In this document: positions 1 through 10,299 of the stretch, piece after piece
Numbering within the stretch: position 1 is the stretch's first letter
Layout of the letters: every line of letters starts with the position of its first letter
Source: Bimuria novae-zelandiae CBS 107.79
Taxonomy: Eukaryota > Ascomycota > Dothideomycetes > Pleosporales > Didymosphaeriaceae
Assembly: GCA_010015655.1 (NCBI GenBank)
Contig: ML976692.1
Span: 306,980 to 370,979, forward strand
Direction of reading: 5' to 3'
DNA length: 64,000 nt
Program-made: the position numbers and the translations under genes
Notes under the pieces: generated by a model
Told to the model about the DNA's origin: nothing
Seen by the model: the letters and a program-made list of their open reading frames with translations, nothing else
Database searches by the model: none

Positions 1-234
1 ATTATATGTGACAGCTTTCAACTCTCTAAAAACACTTTCACTGACACTAAGCTCAACACTAAGGACCTCCGGGGACCTTGATATTAGAGTGATTTTAAGC
101 TTTCTACTACGTTTGACCCTTTGCCTGTACAAGTTAGTACTATGGGTCGGTCGGTTTCAGTTTCTCTATGGATTTATCCAGTCCACCCGGAGCAAATGGA
201 TGGAGCTCCAATCCATCCATGCAGTACACTGAAT
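1..234. other. Unassigned sequence at left edge
   Basis: No gene seen. It lies directly upstream of an LTR-like end (235-335) and could be the outer part of that LTR or of a related element, but I see no clear match to the other LTR copies in the window. Confidence 0.3.
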
Positions 235-335
235 ACGCGTAAGCTATTAATAATCCCTTCCTTACCTTACTAGTACTCCTGCCCAAGAACCAACCTTAGC
301 CCCTCAGGGATCAGCTACCCCTTAGGGACTTAACA
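235..335 (+). repeat. LTR end fragment, family A-like
   Basis: This stretch resembles the last ~100 bp of the family A LTRs at 55902-56359 and 59858-60292: all share a GCGYAAGCTAT-like start, a CCTGCCC(A/G)AGAAC block, an AACCTTAGCCCC block, and the terminal TTAACA at 330-335. Upstream of 235 the match fades, so this is either a diverged subfamily or a truncated copy. It abuts the MULE remnant that starts right after it, suggesting that the retrotransposon inserted into the MULE. Confidence 0.55.
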
Positions 336-339
336 AAAG

Positions 340-1046
340 CGCCTTATTAGGGAATATAAAAATAAAAATATAGTCTTTAGTAAGTGCTATATTAAGAGCA
401 TTAAGCTGCGTTATAATACTCTTCTCTATAAGCTCGAATACTAATAATATATTAGCTATAGAATTAATAAACTAGTGCTTAATAGCAGCATGCGCTCCCT
501 CCACTTATAAGGTAATAGTATTCCCTAGATACAACTATTATCTGGACCATGCCACTATAAATTTCTCCCGATAGACAAGCCATGTCTCACCTAAGTAGCG
601 GAACACATGCGGCTTGTTTATAAGGAATATTATTATTTAATCTTTCGCTTGCTTATAGAGCTCTTCTATAAGCGCCGTAGTGATCTTAATCTAGCGGCTA
701 ACGAAGTCTTTATACTCCTCGTTTATAGCAAATTCCTTTTTATAATTCGCTTGCACATTCTTATGAATGTGCCACATATAAAGGAAATGTAGGAAGTAAG
801 GGACTTTATCTTGTATAGCGGAAAGAAGTGCGAGATCTTAGTGAGTATATAGTATAAGAGGCTTAATTAGCAACCTAAGAAACGAAGGAAAAAAGCGTAA
901 AGCCTACTAATAGTTTTTTACCTCTTTATTTTATATAAAGCAAAATGTAATCAAAAAACTACTATTTATAAAAGCTATACTGATAATATAAAGTAAAGGC
1001 ATTTAGTATTAGTTAGTCTTATAAGTATAGTTAAGAAGGAAAACCC
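340..1046 (-). mobile_element. RIP-degraded Mutator-like (MULE) transposase remnant
   Basis: Reverse-strand translation, ignoring stops, gives a recognisable fungal MULE transposase: a WHIHKNV / KKEF block (around 730-790), HVFRYLGETWLVYREKF (around 550-610), VEGAHAAIKH (around 480-515) and IITQLNALNIA (around 380-425). Further 5' on the minus strand, around 900-1000, a block like FLITFCF..NKEVKNY precedes the insertion point of the element at 1049-2890. Many codons that should be CAG, CAA, CGA or TGG are TAG, TAA or TGA, as expected after RIP. It is non-coding now. The family call rests on the conserved order of these blocks. Confidence 0.65.
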
Positions 1047-1048
1047 TA

Positions 1049-1094
1049 ACGTGGTTTACCACCAAGCGGGCCAACCCCACCAAGCGGGCTACTT
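1049..1094 (+). repeat. Left terminal inverted repeat of the Fot1-like element
   Basis: Begins ACGTGGTTTACCACC and contains two copies of a (C/A)AAGCGGGC motif separated by CAACCCCACC. It matches the reverse complement of 2845-2890 over 46 positions, with the differences being transitions (G/A or C/T), as expected from RIP or CpG decay. Confidence 0.85.
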
Positions 1095-2844
1095 TTTAAA
1101 AGTTAGTCTATTGCGAAGCGCCTCCTATAATACTACTATAATTTATTATATTTTATAGAATATAAAAATACTATTTAAACTTATTACTATTAAATATATC
1201 TATAATTTCTACTACGTAGGTGCGAGCGTTGTAACTAGCTTTACTATAACTTTTGTAGCGCCTCTACCTACGTACCCTCTTTACAGACTCCTTACCCTCC
1301 TTTTACTTACTACTATTCTTTTTAGCTATTAAATTAACTACCTTTTTTATTATAAGTATTTTAGCTACCTAAATATACTTTCTTTTTTAACTCTTTACCT
1401 TTATTACTATTTCTACTATTTTATAAAGCCCTATTATTTTTTATTATATTAATACTATTTCGTGCCTTATTAATATAACACCTTCATTAAGCTACTTAAT
1501 AGCTCTAAAAAGCAGAGAAACTAGCGAATTTTTATACTTCTATATACGCTTATAAACTAGCGTTAACTAAGCCTCTATCTCGCGGAGGTTACTTAGTGTT
1601 TTTAATTCCTATAGGGTGTCCTTTGCGTTAGGTGGAGTTAGCGTACGAAGAACCATATTAAGTCTTAATAACACCGCCTCTAGGTCGTGTGGGACTAATC
1701 CAGCGCCTCTAAAGCCTGCGCAGATATTCGTCTTTATTATTACCTTCTTAAAAGCTACTTTAAAGGCTAGTAGAAAGGCCTCCTTCTTAATCTACTTAGT
1801 GCCATACTATGCTAAGCTACTAATCTTATTACTATACGCCCGCTTTAAAGGTAAAAAATAACCCACATTAAGTGGCCGCAAGAGGTGTAATAAGTATAAA
1901 GATATATAAAGAATAATAATCTTCTCTTTCTTATAGTATTTATAGAATTCGTGTGAGCAGTAGCTTTTATAGCTATCTATAATTAGTAGCTAGTATACAC
2001 CTATACTACGCGCCTTAGTATAAGTATTAAAGTACCTTAGTTAGGTAAGACTAAGCTTATTTAACGTCTAGCTATTAAGACTAACTTTAATAACTTAGTT
2101 TTAGGGTAGATTATAAAACTAAAACGTAATTAAGACCTTACTAAGAAAAAAAAAGTAATAAAGCCTAGCCTTTAGTGCTAACTCCTTAAATATTAATAAC
2201 TTACTTATAATTATTAAGTTAAATCTTCTTTAGGTTACTTTACTTTTTAAAGCCTATAAAGACTATCTAACCTTATATTACCACTATTATAAAGCCTGTC
2301 TTATTAAAGTTATACGTGTCGTTATTAGTAATACTATACTTAGTTTTAATATTAGTAACTAGCTTAAACTAGGGCATTATAACGCGTAAACTTTTATTTA
2401 AGACTTATTAATAATTATATAAATAGCTTTTTTAAAGCTTAATTTCTAGCGTACGTGTTTTAAGCCTATTTATTTAGTACTTATTAATAGGCTCTCTACT
2501 ACTCTTAGTAAGTAGATTATTAACTATATTTTAGACTATATTCCTTATTACACCTATTCCTTACTAGTTAAGCTTAAATATATATTAGACTAGAGCTTCC
2601 TCTTTTAGCTTAGTTAACTTTTTTAAGTTAGGCTTATAATTACGTTAAGAGAGAGCTTCTTAGCGTTATTAATATACTATTATTTAAAACACGCTAAAGG
2701 CTATAATAACGCGTTTTTTACTTTTATTATAATTTTTAATTATAGCTTAAATAGTAAGCTATAGTATACTTTTAGTATAAGGATATTGCGCGTTATGTTG
2801 TGATAGTATTATAGTATAAGCTAGAGGTGGACTGCATTTAGCAA

Positions 2845-2890
2845 AGTTGGCCCGCTCGGTGGGGTTGGCCCGCTCGGTGGTGAACCACGT
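2845..2890 (-). repeat. Right terminal inverted repeat of the Fot1-like element
   Basis: Reverse complement begins ACGTGGTTCACCACCGAGCG and carries two GAGCGGGCCAA-type motifs. It keeps C/G at the sites where the left repeat has T/A, so this end is closer to the ancestral sequence. Confidence 0.85.
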
Positions 2891-2892
2891 TA

Positions 2893-3640
2893 TTATATTT
2901 ATTAGTATATTTAATTAAACTCTTATGCGCGAATATAAGAAATATTATATATTTATTATTATTATATTATAGTCTATATTTCTAGTTCCCTTCTACTTAG
3001 AGTTATTTTATAAGTTATTCTACTAGTATCTTTCCTTTTAGTTGTTTAATACGCGTAGCTATACGTATATTATATATATTGTATTAAGTAAAAAGTGCTA
3101 TAGGGTACTTATCTTATTAAATAGCTTTAATCGCCTGCAGTTTAATATTAAGGCTAAATAATTAAGTAATTTCTACTTTTACTTAGATAGGAACTTACGG
3201 ACTTATAAATATACTATTAAATTATTAGCTTTATATATATACTACGAGTTCCTTACCTTAAGCTCTTAGGTTTTATTACTATAATATACCTTATAAAGCT
3301 ATAAAAAAAGGAGCTAATTTATCGTGTAAATATCTTTTAGCGCTTAAAGCTATTAAGTATATTAATTTAATCTTAGTATTTCCCACTAAGGTTATATTTT
3401 AATGGTGTATTTTTATTTACGGTTAAGCGCTAAATTATAATAATATAATTATATTTAAGAGTAAATTATTGAACTAAAAAAGGTCCTTTTAGTTAAAACA
3501 AGTTAACTTAAGAGGAGGTTCTACAGTAGCTTTTAGTAAAGGAAAGTAATAAAGGATATAGTAATACAATTAATATCTATTATTAGGGAGCCGAAGCGGT
3601 GTTAGTAGCTTAGTTATAATTATGCTTAGTCAGGTGGTGC
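2893..3640. other. AT-rich RIP-degraded repeat DNA
   Basis: Very AT- and TA-rich, with no open frame of note. By position it should be the N-terminal part of the MULE interrupted at 1047, but I could not align it with confidence. The boundary to normal-composition DNA is around 3600-3650. Confidence 0.5.
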
Positions 3641-3715
3641 TGCTAGCATCAACTCCCTAGGAGCATCCCAGGTTTAGTCAGAAGCTCGTCATGAGCACGC
3701 TGTATAGCGTCTATA

Positions 3716-6119
3716 CTAATCCACGCAGTTTGCCAAATGATCTGGACGGTGCTGCAACCTAGCATCGACGTGGTTATCTTGTCTGTCATCTTGTGCAGCT
3801 TGTGCCAATTCGGCAGCCGTGGCGCGGAGTTCGCGTCGGAATGCGAGTGTGGGGCTCTTCCTGATAACAGCCGCTGAAGTCAAGGAATAGAGCCCTTGGA
3901 TCCAGGATAATATCTCGTGCATCGGTACGCCAGGCTGGAAGTTTCCCTCGGCATCGTAGTCTTCTAAGATGGTGGCGCGCGTTACCTGCATGTGGTGCGC
4001 GTTGCCCCGGCGCATCTGCGCGACGTAGTCCTCTGTGAACTCTGCGAGCGTTTGTGTTGTAGCATCGAAGCTACTAACTGAGTCTACGCTGAACTCACTA
4101 GGAGGAACAGGCGGCTCAGCTGGTCCAGCTGGCGGCCTGGGGACCGAAGTTCGCACAGGATAAATCTCCAAAGGTGATCTAGGAGCCCCAGGGAAACCCT
4201 CGATCACCTGTGAGGGTTCGATTTTCTAGGGGATACTGGGATGTAGCGTTAGAATAAGGTGTGCCTCGCTGCGCCGAAAGACGCTGTCAAACAGCGCTTC
4301 AGCCTCAGGAGTAAAGTCTGGGAGTTGAGCATACCTAGGAAGCTTTTTGACATTGAGCGTGTCTTGTTCTGACTCGTCCTCATCGTCTAAGAAGTTAGTT
4401 CGACGGGTTGTGAGCGTTTTGACCATCCCAGTCAGACCTGCGAAACTGATACCATCTTCGATGCCTGCGTCTTCTCTGTCCTCTTCCGCTCCGACGGGGG
4501 AATAAGAAAGCTCGTTAGTAAGAGAATCAATGATGTCACGACACTCCAACGTGTTGGGACCGTGTAGCAGCCAAGTGTAACTAGGGTACTTGAGAAGCGT
4601 CGACGTCTCGCCCAATGCGACCAGCGCATTCACAGGTCTCCAGAACATGCGCCGACGACGGTCTTCGGGTGCTTTGCGGAACACAGCACCCCCAAAGACA
4701 TCGATATCGCAAACATCATTCCGGATCTAGGCGAGACTACTCTACATCGTCGTCTCTATACCTGGTCCCCGTGCGGTGGTTCTGTACCGCGGCTTACCGG
4801 AAGCCTTGTACTCTTCGATGCGAGCTATCAGATTGAATGTGAAGTCTGCGAGGTTTGCGCGTGTGGGTTTGATCTCTTTGACGATTTCCGTCACCTCCAC
4901 GTCTGGATCTAGGTAGTCGGGCTCGTCGCGGTGAATCTGTGGCTCTGCTTCTTCGACGTCGGGGACTAGGAGGTGGTTCATGGCCGTAAAGCTAGTTTGG
5001 TGGCCTGTTATTGTGTTGTAGAAATATATCATTTCAGGCTCGTTCGGATGATCTAAGATGTTGTAAAGGCCAATATAGTATGGCCTTGGCCGAGACATTG
5101 TTTCTTGCTCACCTGGATGTAAAACACTCATATCAGACTGCTGCAGCATATTGGCACCAAAGGAAAGGTCAGCGACATAAGTTTGAAAGCTTTCATATTC
5201 TTGGTAGATCTCGCCCAGATCCTCGTCGTCCTCCTCTTCCCCTACTTCGTCATTGGCGTCGATGTTAGTCTGTGAAGGGAGTCGCGGCTCGCGCTCATAC
5301 TCAACCCGCACACTAAACACCTCGGTATTGTTCAAGTCGTCGATACCTGGTAGGAACTCCAGACCGGGGATGAGTTTATGCAAAGGCCAGATCGGCAAGT
5401 CTGCAGGCTCACGTGTGGCATCGCGCCCATCAGCACTACCGCAGACCTGCAGCCCTGTCGTCTCGGCCTTGAGATCACACATCTCATAGCTCTCCTCTCC
5501 TGTCACCACTTCGTCCCGCATCTCATTGAGCTCCCAGTAGCGGTTGTCTCCTGGGAGCGAGATGGTCCCGAGATTGCTCATCTCGTAACTCTCCTCTCCT
5601 GTCACCATTTCTTCCCGCAGCTGATTGAGCTCCCCGTAGAGGCTTTCCAATGGGAATGAAGCGGCCCCAAGATTGTTCATCTCATAGCTCTCGTCTCCAA
5701 TTACCTCTTCTTCCCGCAGCATATTCAGCTCCCAGGATCGCTCTACTGGGAGCGGGCCCCTAAAAAAGCGCTCTGTTCTTCCTCGGGGCTCTCCGCGTCA
5801 AACAAGAGATCGTAGTTCACAGTGCGGGCCTCAGCGTTCATCTTCGCGAGCTGTGCCTGCTTAGCTTGGTACTGCACCGCGGTACCAGCGAGACCCGTAC
5901 CGTTTACCTTCGTACCGCTCTTCACAACCCCCGGGTGTGGTACGTCTCCGTTTGTGCAAAGATGGGCTCGTCGCCGTCCAGCGAGAGCACTACGATGCCG
6001 CGTTCACCCTTGGCGTGCTGTGTGGACGCGTCGATGTCATACTCGGTGTACTTGTCGAGCAGCGCAGCGTCAGCCTTGGAAGCGGACTTAGGCATGACAG
6101 TGGAGATAGAGAAAGCCAT
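3716..6119 (-). pseudogene. Broken gene of unknown function next to the RIP block
   Basis: The minus-strand coding path starts at an ATG at 6119 (MAFSISTV...) and can be followed to 3716, but only through five breaks. Two are one-base frame breaks at homopolymers (five C at 5928-5932, six A at 5762-5767 on the + strand). Three are in-frame TAG stops at 4742-4744, 4727-4729 and 4226-4228, each one transition away from CAG or TGG. Between the breaks the sequence is good coding DNA of normal composition. The product would be about 790 residues, acidic, with no family I recognise. Residues encoded by about 5430-5770 form three ~33-residue tandem repeats (core ELN.LREE...GEESYEM). I found no GT-AG intron that removes the stops without breaking the frame. 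A dead or dying gene is the best reading; assembly errors could explain the two homopolymer breaks but not the three stops. Confidence 0.6.
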
Positions 6120-7179
6120 TGTCCATAGCCAGCGATTCTTCCTTAACAAGTTCCTCTCTTTCCCAAGCAGCCTTCAGTGCTCTCACAGCCCCTCAAACTT
6201 CCCGGTTTTCTGATCCAGGCGATCAGACGCAACGGAGTACCATCTCAACCAAGTGTAAGTTCCCATCCTCTTTCCGAATCACTCTCCCTGACAGGGGTTA
6301 GCATTGTGAAGATGGTTGGTAGAGACATTGTGCGTGTAGGGAGAGCTGAAGGAATAATGGGGGAAATATCGCTAACAATGGAGGTGATGAGAAAGAGAGA
6401 ATAGACGAAAATAGATCAAAGAGACTGAAATTGCGTTGGCAGGTATCTCTGTCGCGACGGTCCTATTCGTGAATGTACCGACGAGGGCTACAAACAAAGC
6501 TCATTGAGTTGGAAACTGAAGTAGACAGCTGTCTAGTCATGATCTTCCACATCATTGATGTAGTTTCACAATCCATCATCGTAGAATTCGTCTACAGGCA
6601 GTTATCGCACGTGCGCGTAGGCACCTTGGGGCCTGCAGTGGAAGTGATCGATTCGACGAGGTTCTGGTGTTGAGGTGTAGCGTGGGTAGGATCCATGGGA
6701 TCGTCGTGGAATCGTGTGTTTAAAAAATTGATGAGTGGTTGAGATGTTATATTGAAGCATGTATTGCCGTGTCAATTTCTTAGATATTGCATTATGCTTC
6801 ATCCTGGGGGGATTTGGGGCATGACCAGACGCTCCTCAGAAGCGGTCCCGAGGGGGACAATTTTCAATCGCAGAGCCCTTACTTTCGTGTTTGTACGCGG
6901 CGTCTATATGGTAATAGCAAGTTTAGGAATTGGCACGAGTCCGAGGCAGGTGCGCAGTTTATACCTGCTCCCACGATCTTAGCCAAACAAGTTGTAAGTT
7001 GTTGCACCTTTCCAGGTTCCTGCGGGGTTGTTGCCCCAATGCAGTAGTGCGATGCGGCTCCGCAAACGCACCCACAACATGAACATCCCTCCTCACTTAA
7101 TGGGGCAAACCAAATCAATCTTGAAGATCGCGTTATCGGTGTACCTACTGGCGCCTCAATGAGGGGCCCACGCTCTCCA
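6120..7179. other. Intergenic, no gene seen
   Basis: About 1 kb between the broken gene and the GFA gene. Short open frames here have no coding look. It should hold the promoter of the GFA gene at its right end. Confidence 0.5.
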
Positions 7180-7187
7180 TATAAAAG
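7180..7187 (+). promoter_or_regulatory. TATA box of the GFA gene
   Basis: TATAAAAG, 84-91 bp upstream of the chosen ATG at 7271, in a CCATATAAAAGGCC context followed by a pyrimidine-rich stretch. Position and sequence fit a core promoter; no experimental support. Confidence 0.5.
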
Positions 7188-7270
7188 GCCGTCGCTCGAC
7201 CTCACTCCGCCCTAACCTAATGTCAACATTACCCTCCCGACTCTACACTTACATTCGCTCGACCCTCAAC

Positions 7271-7895
7271 ATGACGCCATCTCTGCACCCCTTGATCGAC
7301 AACGGAATCAAGAAAGGCGACCCCAACTTCGCTGGCGGGAAGCTGTACTGTCACTGCCCCTCTAACAAGATCGAGGTCACGCTCGGCTCAAACGTCCAGT
7401 TCAACCACGCTTGCGGCTGCAGTAAATGCTGGAAACCGAAGGGCGCACTGTTCTCTGTCGTCGGTGTCGTACCTGTCGACAAGGTCTCCGTCACCGCAAA
7501 CAAGCAAAAGCTTCACGTCATCGACCCCAACGCGACGATCCAGCGGAACGCGTGCAAGGAGTGCGGCGTGCATCTCTTCGGGAGAATCCACGTGGACCAT
7601 GCCTTCAAAGGATTAGGTAAACCATCACCGGAGCCAAAGACGGTGAAGTGAAAGCTGATGATTGACAGATTTCGTACACACGGAGCTTAGCGACAAGAGC
7701 GGGTGGCAGGAGCCGCAGTTCGCGGGGTTCGTGAGCAGCATCATTGAGCAGGGCTTTGACCCGGCGCAGATGGATAGCGTGAGGCAGAAGTTCAAGAAGG
7801 AGGGACTGGAGACGTATGATGTGCTGAATCCGGCGCTGATGGATGCGATAGCGACGTTTACGGCGCAGAAGAATAAGGCGAGCTCGAAGCTGTAG
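7271..7895 (+). CDS. S-(hydroxymethyl)glutathione synthase (glutathione-dependent formaldehyde-activating enzyme)
   Basis: Two exons, 7271-7616 and 7669-7895, with a 52-bp GT-AG intron; the product is 190 residues, the usual size of fungal GFA enzymes. It would speed the condensation of formaldehyde with glutathione to S-hydroxymethylglutathione, the first step of formaldehyde detoxification. The zinc-binding cysteines are all visible: a C-H-C pair near residue 25, CGCSKCW near 50 and CKEC near 98; the conserved FVHTELS and [19 protein letters not shown] blocks follow the intron. An upstream in-frame ATG at 7220 would add 17 residues, but the family usually starts at about MTPSLHPLI, and the TATA box at 7180 fits the later start. 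It stands alone, with no formaldehyde dehydrogenase beside it. Confidence 0.92.
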
Positions 7896-8542
7896 CTAGT
7901 GCAAGGCCGCTTGCTGGAAAAGAATTGATGTGGAATGGTATCAGGATTTGGGTGGATATGGAGGTTGTGTTTAAGATACCACATAGAATATGAATGAACA
8001 GCCAGCCACGGCCATTGGTCCCAGAGCGGTGACTTTTATGTGCACTGGCGTTCGAGCACCTTGTTGGACGTCGCGCAACGCCCTAGGTCGGTCATAAGAA
8101 CCAGCACTTGAGAGTTAACAGCTAGTGCATTACCAGGATGTGTAATACAATCGCCGACGATGTGTTAATGACTAGACTGTAGTTGCAGGAGACATAGAGC
8201 GTGGACAATCTGCATGAACGTGTGCGAGGTTTACCTTGGGGTCGTTCGGAACACCATAGGCCTGTCAGTCGCCGTGAAATGCTAGTCCGTGACGATATAA
8301 TTGATATACAGAAGCAGAGGTCGAGCAGGGTTGGGCAATATTGGATTTATTCATGGAAGGCTATGTCGCGATGATTGACTCGTTGTTTCGGAATCGGCAA
8401 TGGAGAAGTCGCAATGACGTTTTGCTTGGCAAAGAGCTCTCCACCTAGCTCGAACGAGCGAGTCCAGCATCCTGCCAGCCTTTGCTCTCTCGCAAGCTCG
8501 TTCCCACTCTCCGTACCTCTCACCACCTCAATTCCTCGCATC
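7896..8542. other. Intergenic, likely MCR1 promoter
   Basis: No gene seen in about 650 bp between two + strand genes. The terminator of GFA and the promoter of MCR1 must lie here; no clear TATA box was found near 8543. Confidence 0.5.
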
Positions 8543-9856
8543 ATGTTTGCTCGACAGGTTTTTCGGCCAGCAAACACGCTGAGCCAGGTGCGACAGCCCT
8601 TATCGCATCCCTAACCACATTACAAAGCTAACAAACCCGTAGCAAGTGCGCCGCTATGCTAGTACCGACGCGCCCAAGAGCGGCGGCAGCAATGGGCTTC
8701 TCTATACCGGCGTTGCCCTCGCCGCTGTATCTGGTGGCTACTTCTACATGCGCCGAGGCGCTCCCACCGGCCAGTCGGGCAATGCGCCGCCCTCTGCAGA
8801 GGAACAAAAGATACCCGCGCAATCCGGGCAGCCCGCAAAGGCTGCTTTCACCGGCGGTGATCAGGGCTTCCTGTCGTTGAAGTTGGACAAGTCGGAGGTC
8901 GTCAACCACAACACCAAGAAGCTGACCTTCTTGCTGCCGGAGGAGGACATGGAGAGCGGCCTGCATGTTGCATGTATGTCACTTTACCCTCCCACAAAGC
9001 CAAAGTTGACTAGTGATTACTCATCCTGCGGTATCACACTGGCTATGAATTCTGGGGGCCCACCTTTAGCTTTACGCGAGAGGGAATGTATGCTGATCGA
9101 ATACAGCTGCCGTCATCACCAAATACAAGGGTCCCGAGATGGAGAAGCCTGTCATCCGCCCGTACACACCCATAAGCGATGTCGACCAGAAGGGCACCCT
9201 CGATTTCATCATCAAGAAATACCCCAATGGCCCTATGTCTGAACACCTTCACAGCATGGAGCCTGGACAGCGCCTCGACATCAAGGGCCCCATCCCAAAG
9301 TACCAGTGGAGCGCAAAGTAGGGCACGCCATCTGCGCTTGGAAATAGCACAGCTAAACATATACTAGTAAACATGAGCACGTGGCTATGATCGCTGGTGG
9401 CACGGGCATCGCACCCATGTGGCAAGTCGCAAGACATATATTCAAGAGTACGTCTAGTTTCTGGCAACTACTGTCAGAATGAGCTAACATCACCCAGACC
9501 CGGAAGACAAGACCAAGGTTACACTTGTTTTCGGCAACATTAGCGAGGAAGATATCTTGCTGAAGCGGGAACTTGAGCACCTCGAGAACACGTACCCCCA
9601 ACGGTTCCGCGCTTTCTACGTCCTCGACAACCCACCCGAGCAATGGCAAGGCGGCAAGGGTTACGTTACCAAGGAGCTCTTGAAGACTGTCTTGCCCGAA
9701 CCAAAGGAAGGCGAGAAGATCAAAATCTTCGTATGCGGTCCGCCAGGAATGTACAAGGCCATCAGCGGCGGCAAGAAGAGTCCGTCCGACCAGGGCGACC
9801 TTGCAGGTTACTTGAAGGATCTCGGCTACTCGAAAGACCAGGTGTATAAGTTCTAG
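8543..9856 (+). CDS. MCR1: Mitochondrial NADH-cytochrome b5 reductase 2
   Basis: Five exons (8543-8587, 8643-8973, 9107-9317, 9368-9447, 9498-9856) give 341 residues, typical of fungal Mcr1. The enzyme passes electrons from NADH through FAD to cytochrome b5 in the outer membrane and intermembrane space of mitochondria. Seen in the sequence: an N-terminal basic targeting segment (VRRYAS), one hydrophobic segment near residues 34-50 ([18 protein letters not shown]), the flavin-binding RPYTP motif, the GGTGI.PMWQ nicotinamide motif in exon 4, and the late CGPPGM motif. Intron phases all join cleanly; the first donor is GTGCGA, less common but supported by the reading frame on both sides. The gene appears intact. 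Confidence 0.95.
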
Positions 9857-10299
9857 AGGCTGTGTTAGTGTAGGAGCTTGTACGATATGTTAGACCATAG
9901 ACGCCCATGAACAAGAAGGTAGTGGGTGGTTGACAGCAACTAGCGTTCCAGTCATTCGCCGCTGCGCCGTAAAGCCCCTCGTATACAGCTAAAGTCAGCA
10001 ATAGAATCAAAGTCAATCGCCTGTGTGTTACCCCAGGAAGAGTATTACAATAGCTAACCTTCCAACTCAACGTGAGGGATGGTCAAACAGGGCCAAGTGT
10101 GTAATAATTCGGAGCGGTGAGCATCTAAACCCTTTACGAGCTAGTGCGCACGCTCCGAATCGCAAACGCTTTCATTTGCACTCTAATGCAACTTCCTCAC
10201 CTGTTCACCAACACACCTTGGAACGTGTCCGGAGAGCAACAAAACGGAAAGTCCAACTTGAGATTAACCCTTCTTTATTTCCTTGGCGCATGGTCGGAG
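9857..10299. other. Intergenic, no gene seen
   Basis: Lies between the 3' end of MCR1 and the 3' end of a decayed minus-strand dehydrogenase. No coding signal recognised. Confidence 0.45.

Larger units (their letters stand above)
1049..2890 (-). mobile_element. Fot1/pogo-type Tc1-mariner element, RIP-degraded, complete ends
   Basis: The element is 1842 bp and is bounded by 46-bp terminal inverted repeats, with the dinucleotide TA directly outside each end (1047-1048 and 2891-2892), the expected target duplication of Tc1-mariner elements. Its length is close to Fot1-like elements of fungi. The transposase is on the minus strand: around 1865-2005 the reverse translation reads VY*LLIIDSYKSYCSHEFY and then a decayed LPPH..HLLQPLDVG-like block with a preserved LRPLNVG, which is the DDE-region signature of pogo/Fot1 transposases. 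Stop codons throughout show it is dead. It sits inside the MULE remnant. Confidence 0.82.

Noticed and set aside
607..792. Open + strand frame of 61 codons in the left AT-rich block
   Set aside because: It is the antisense of MULE transposase remnants on the minus strand and has no start or family of its own.
1043..1092. CRISPR-like or regulatory tandem motif (repeated AAGCGGGC)
   Set aside because: The inverted match at 2845-2890 and the TA flanks identify it as a transposon terminal repeat.
1616..1861. 81-codon + strand frame inside the Fot1-like element
   Set aside because: It starts at GTG, lies antisense to the decayed transposase and has no recognisable product.
4615..4836. + strand frames across the broken gene
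   Set aside because: They are antisense shadows; the minus strand has the consistent coding path.
8646..9242. Long open frame continuing past exon 2 of MCR1
   Set aside because: It runs through the intron at 8974-9106; the conserved protein sequence resumes only after splicing.
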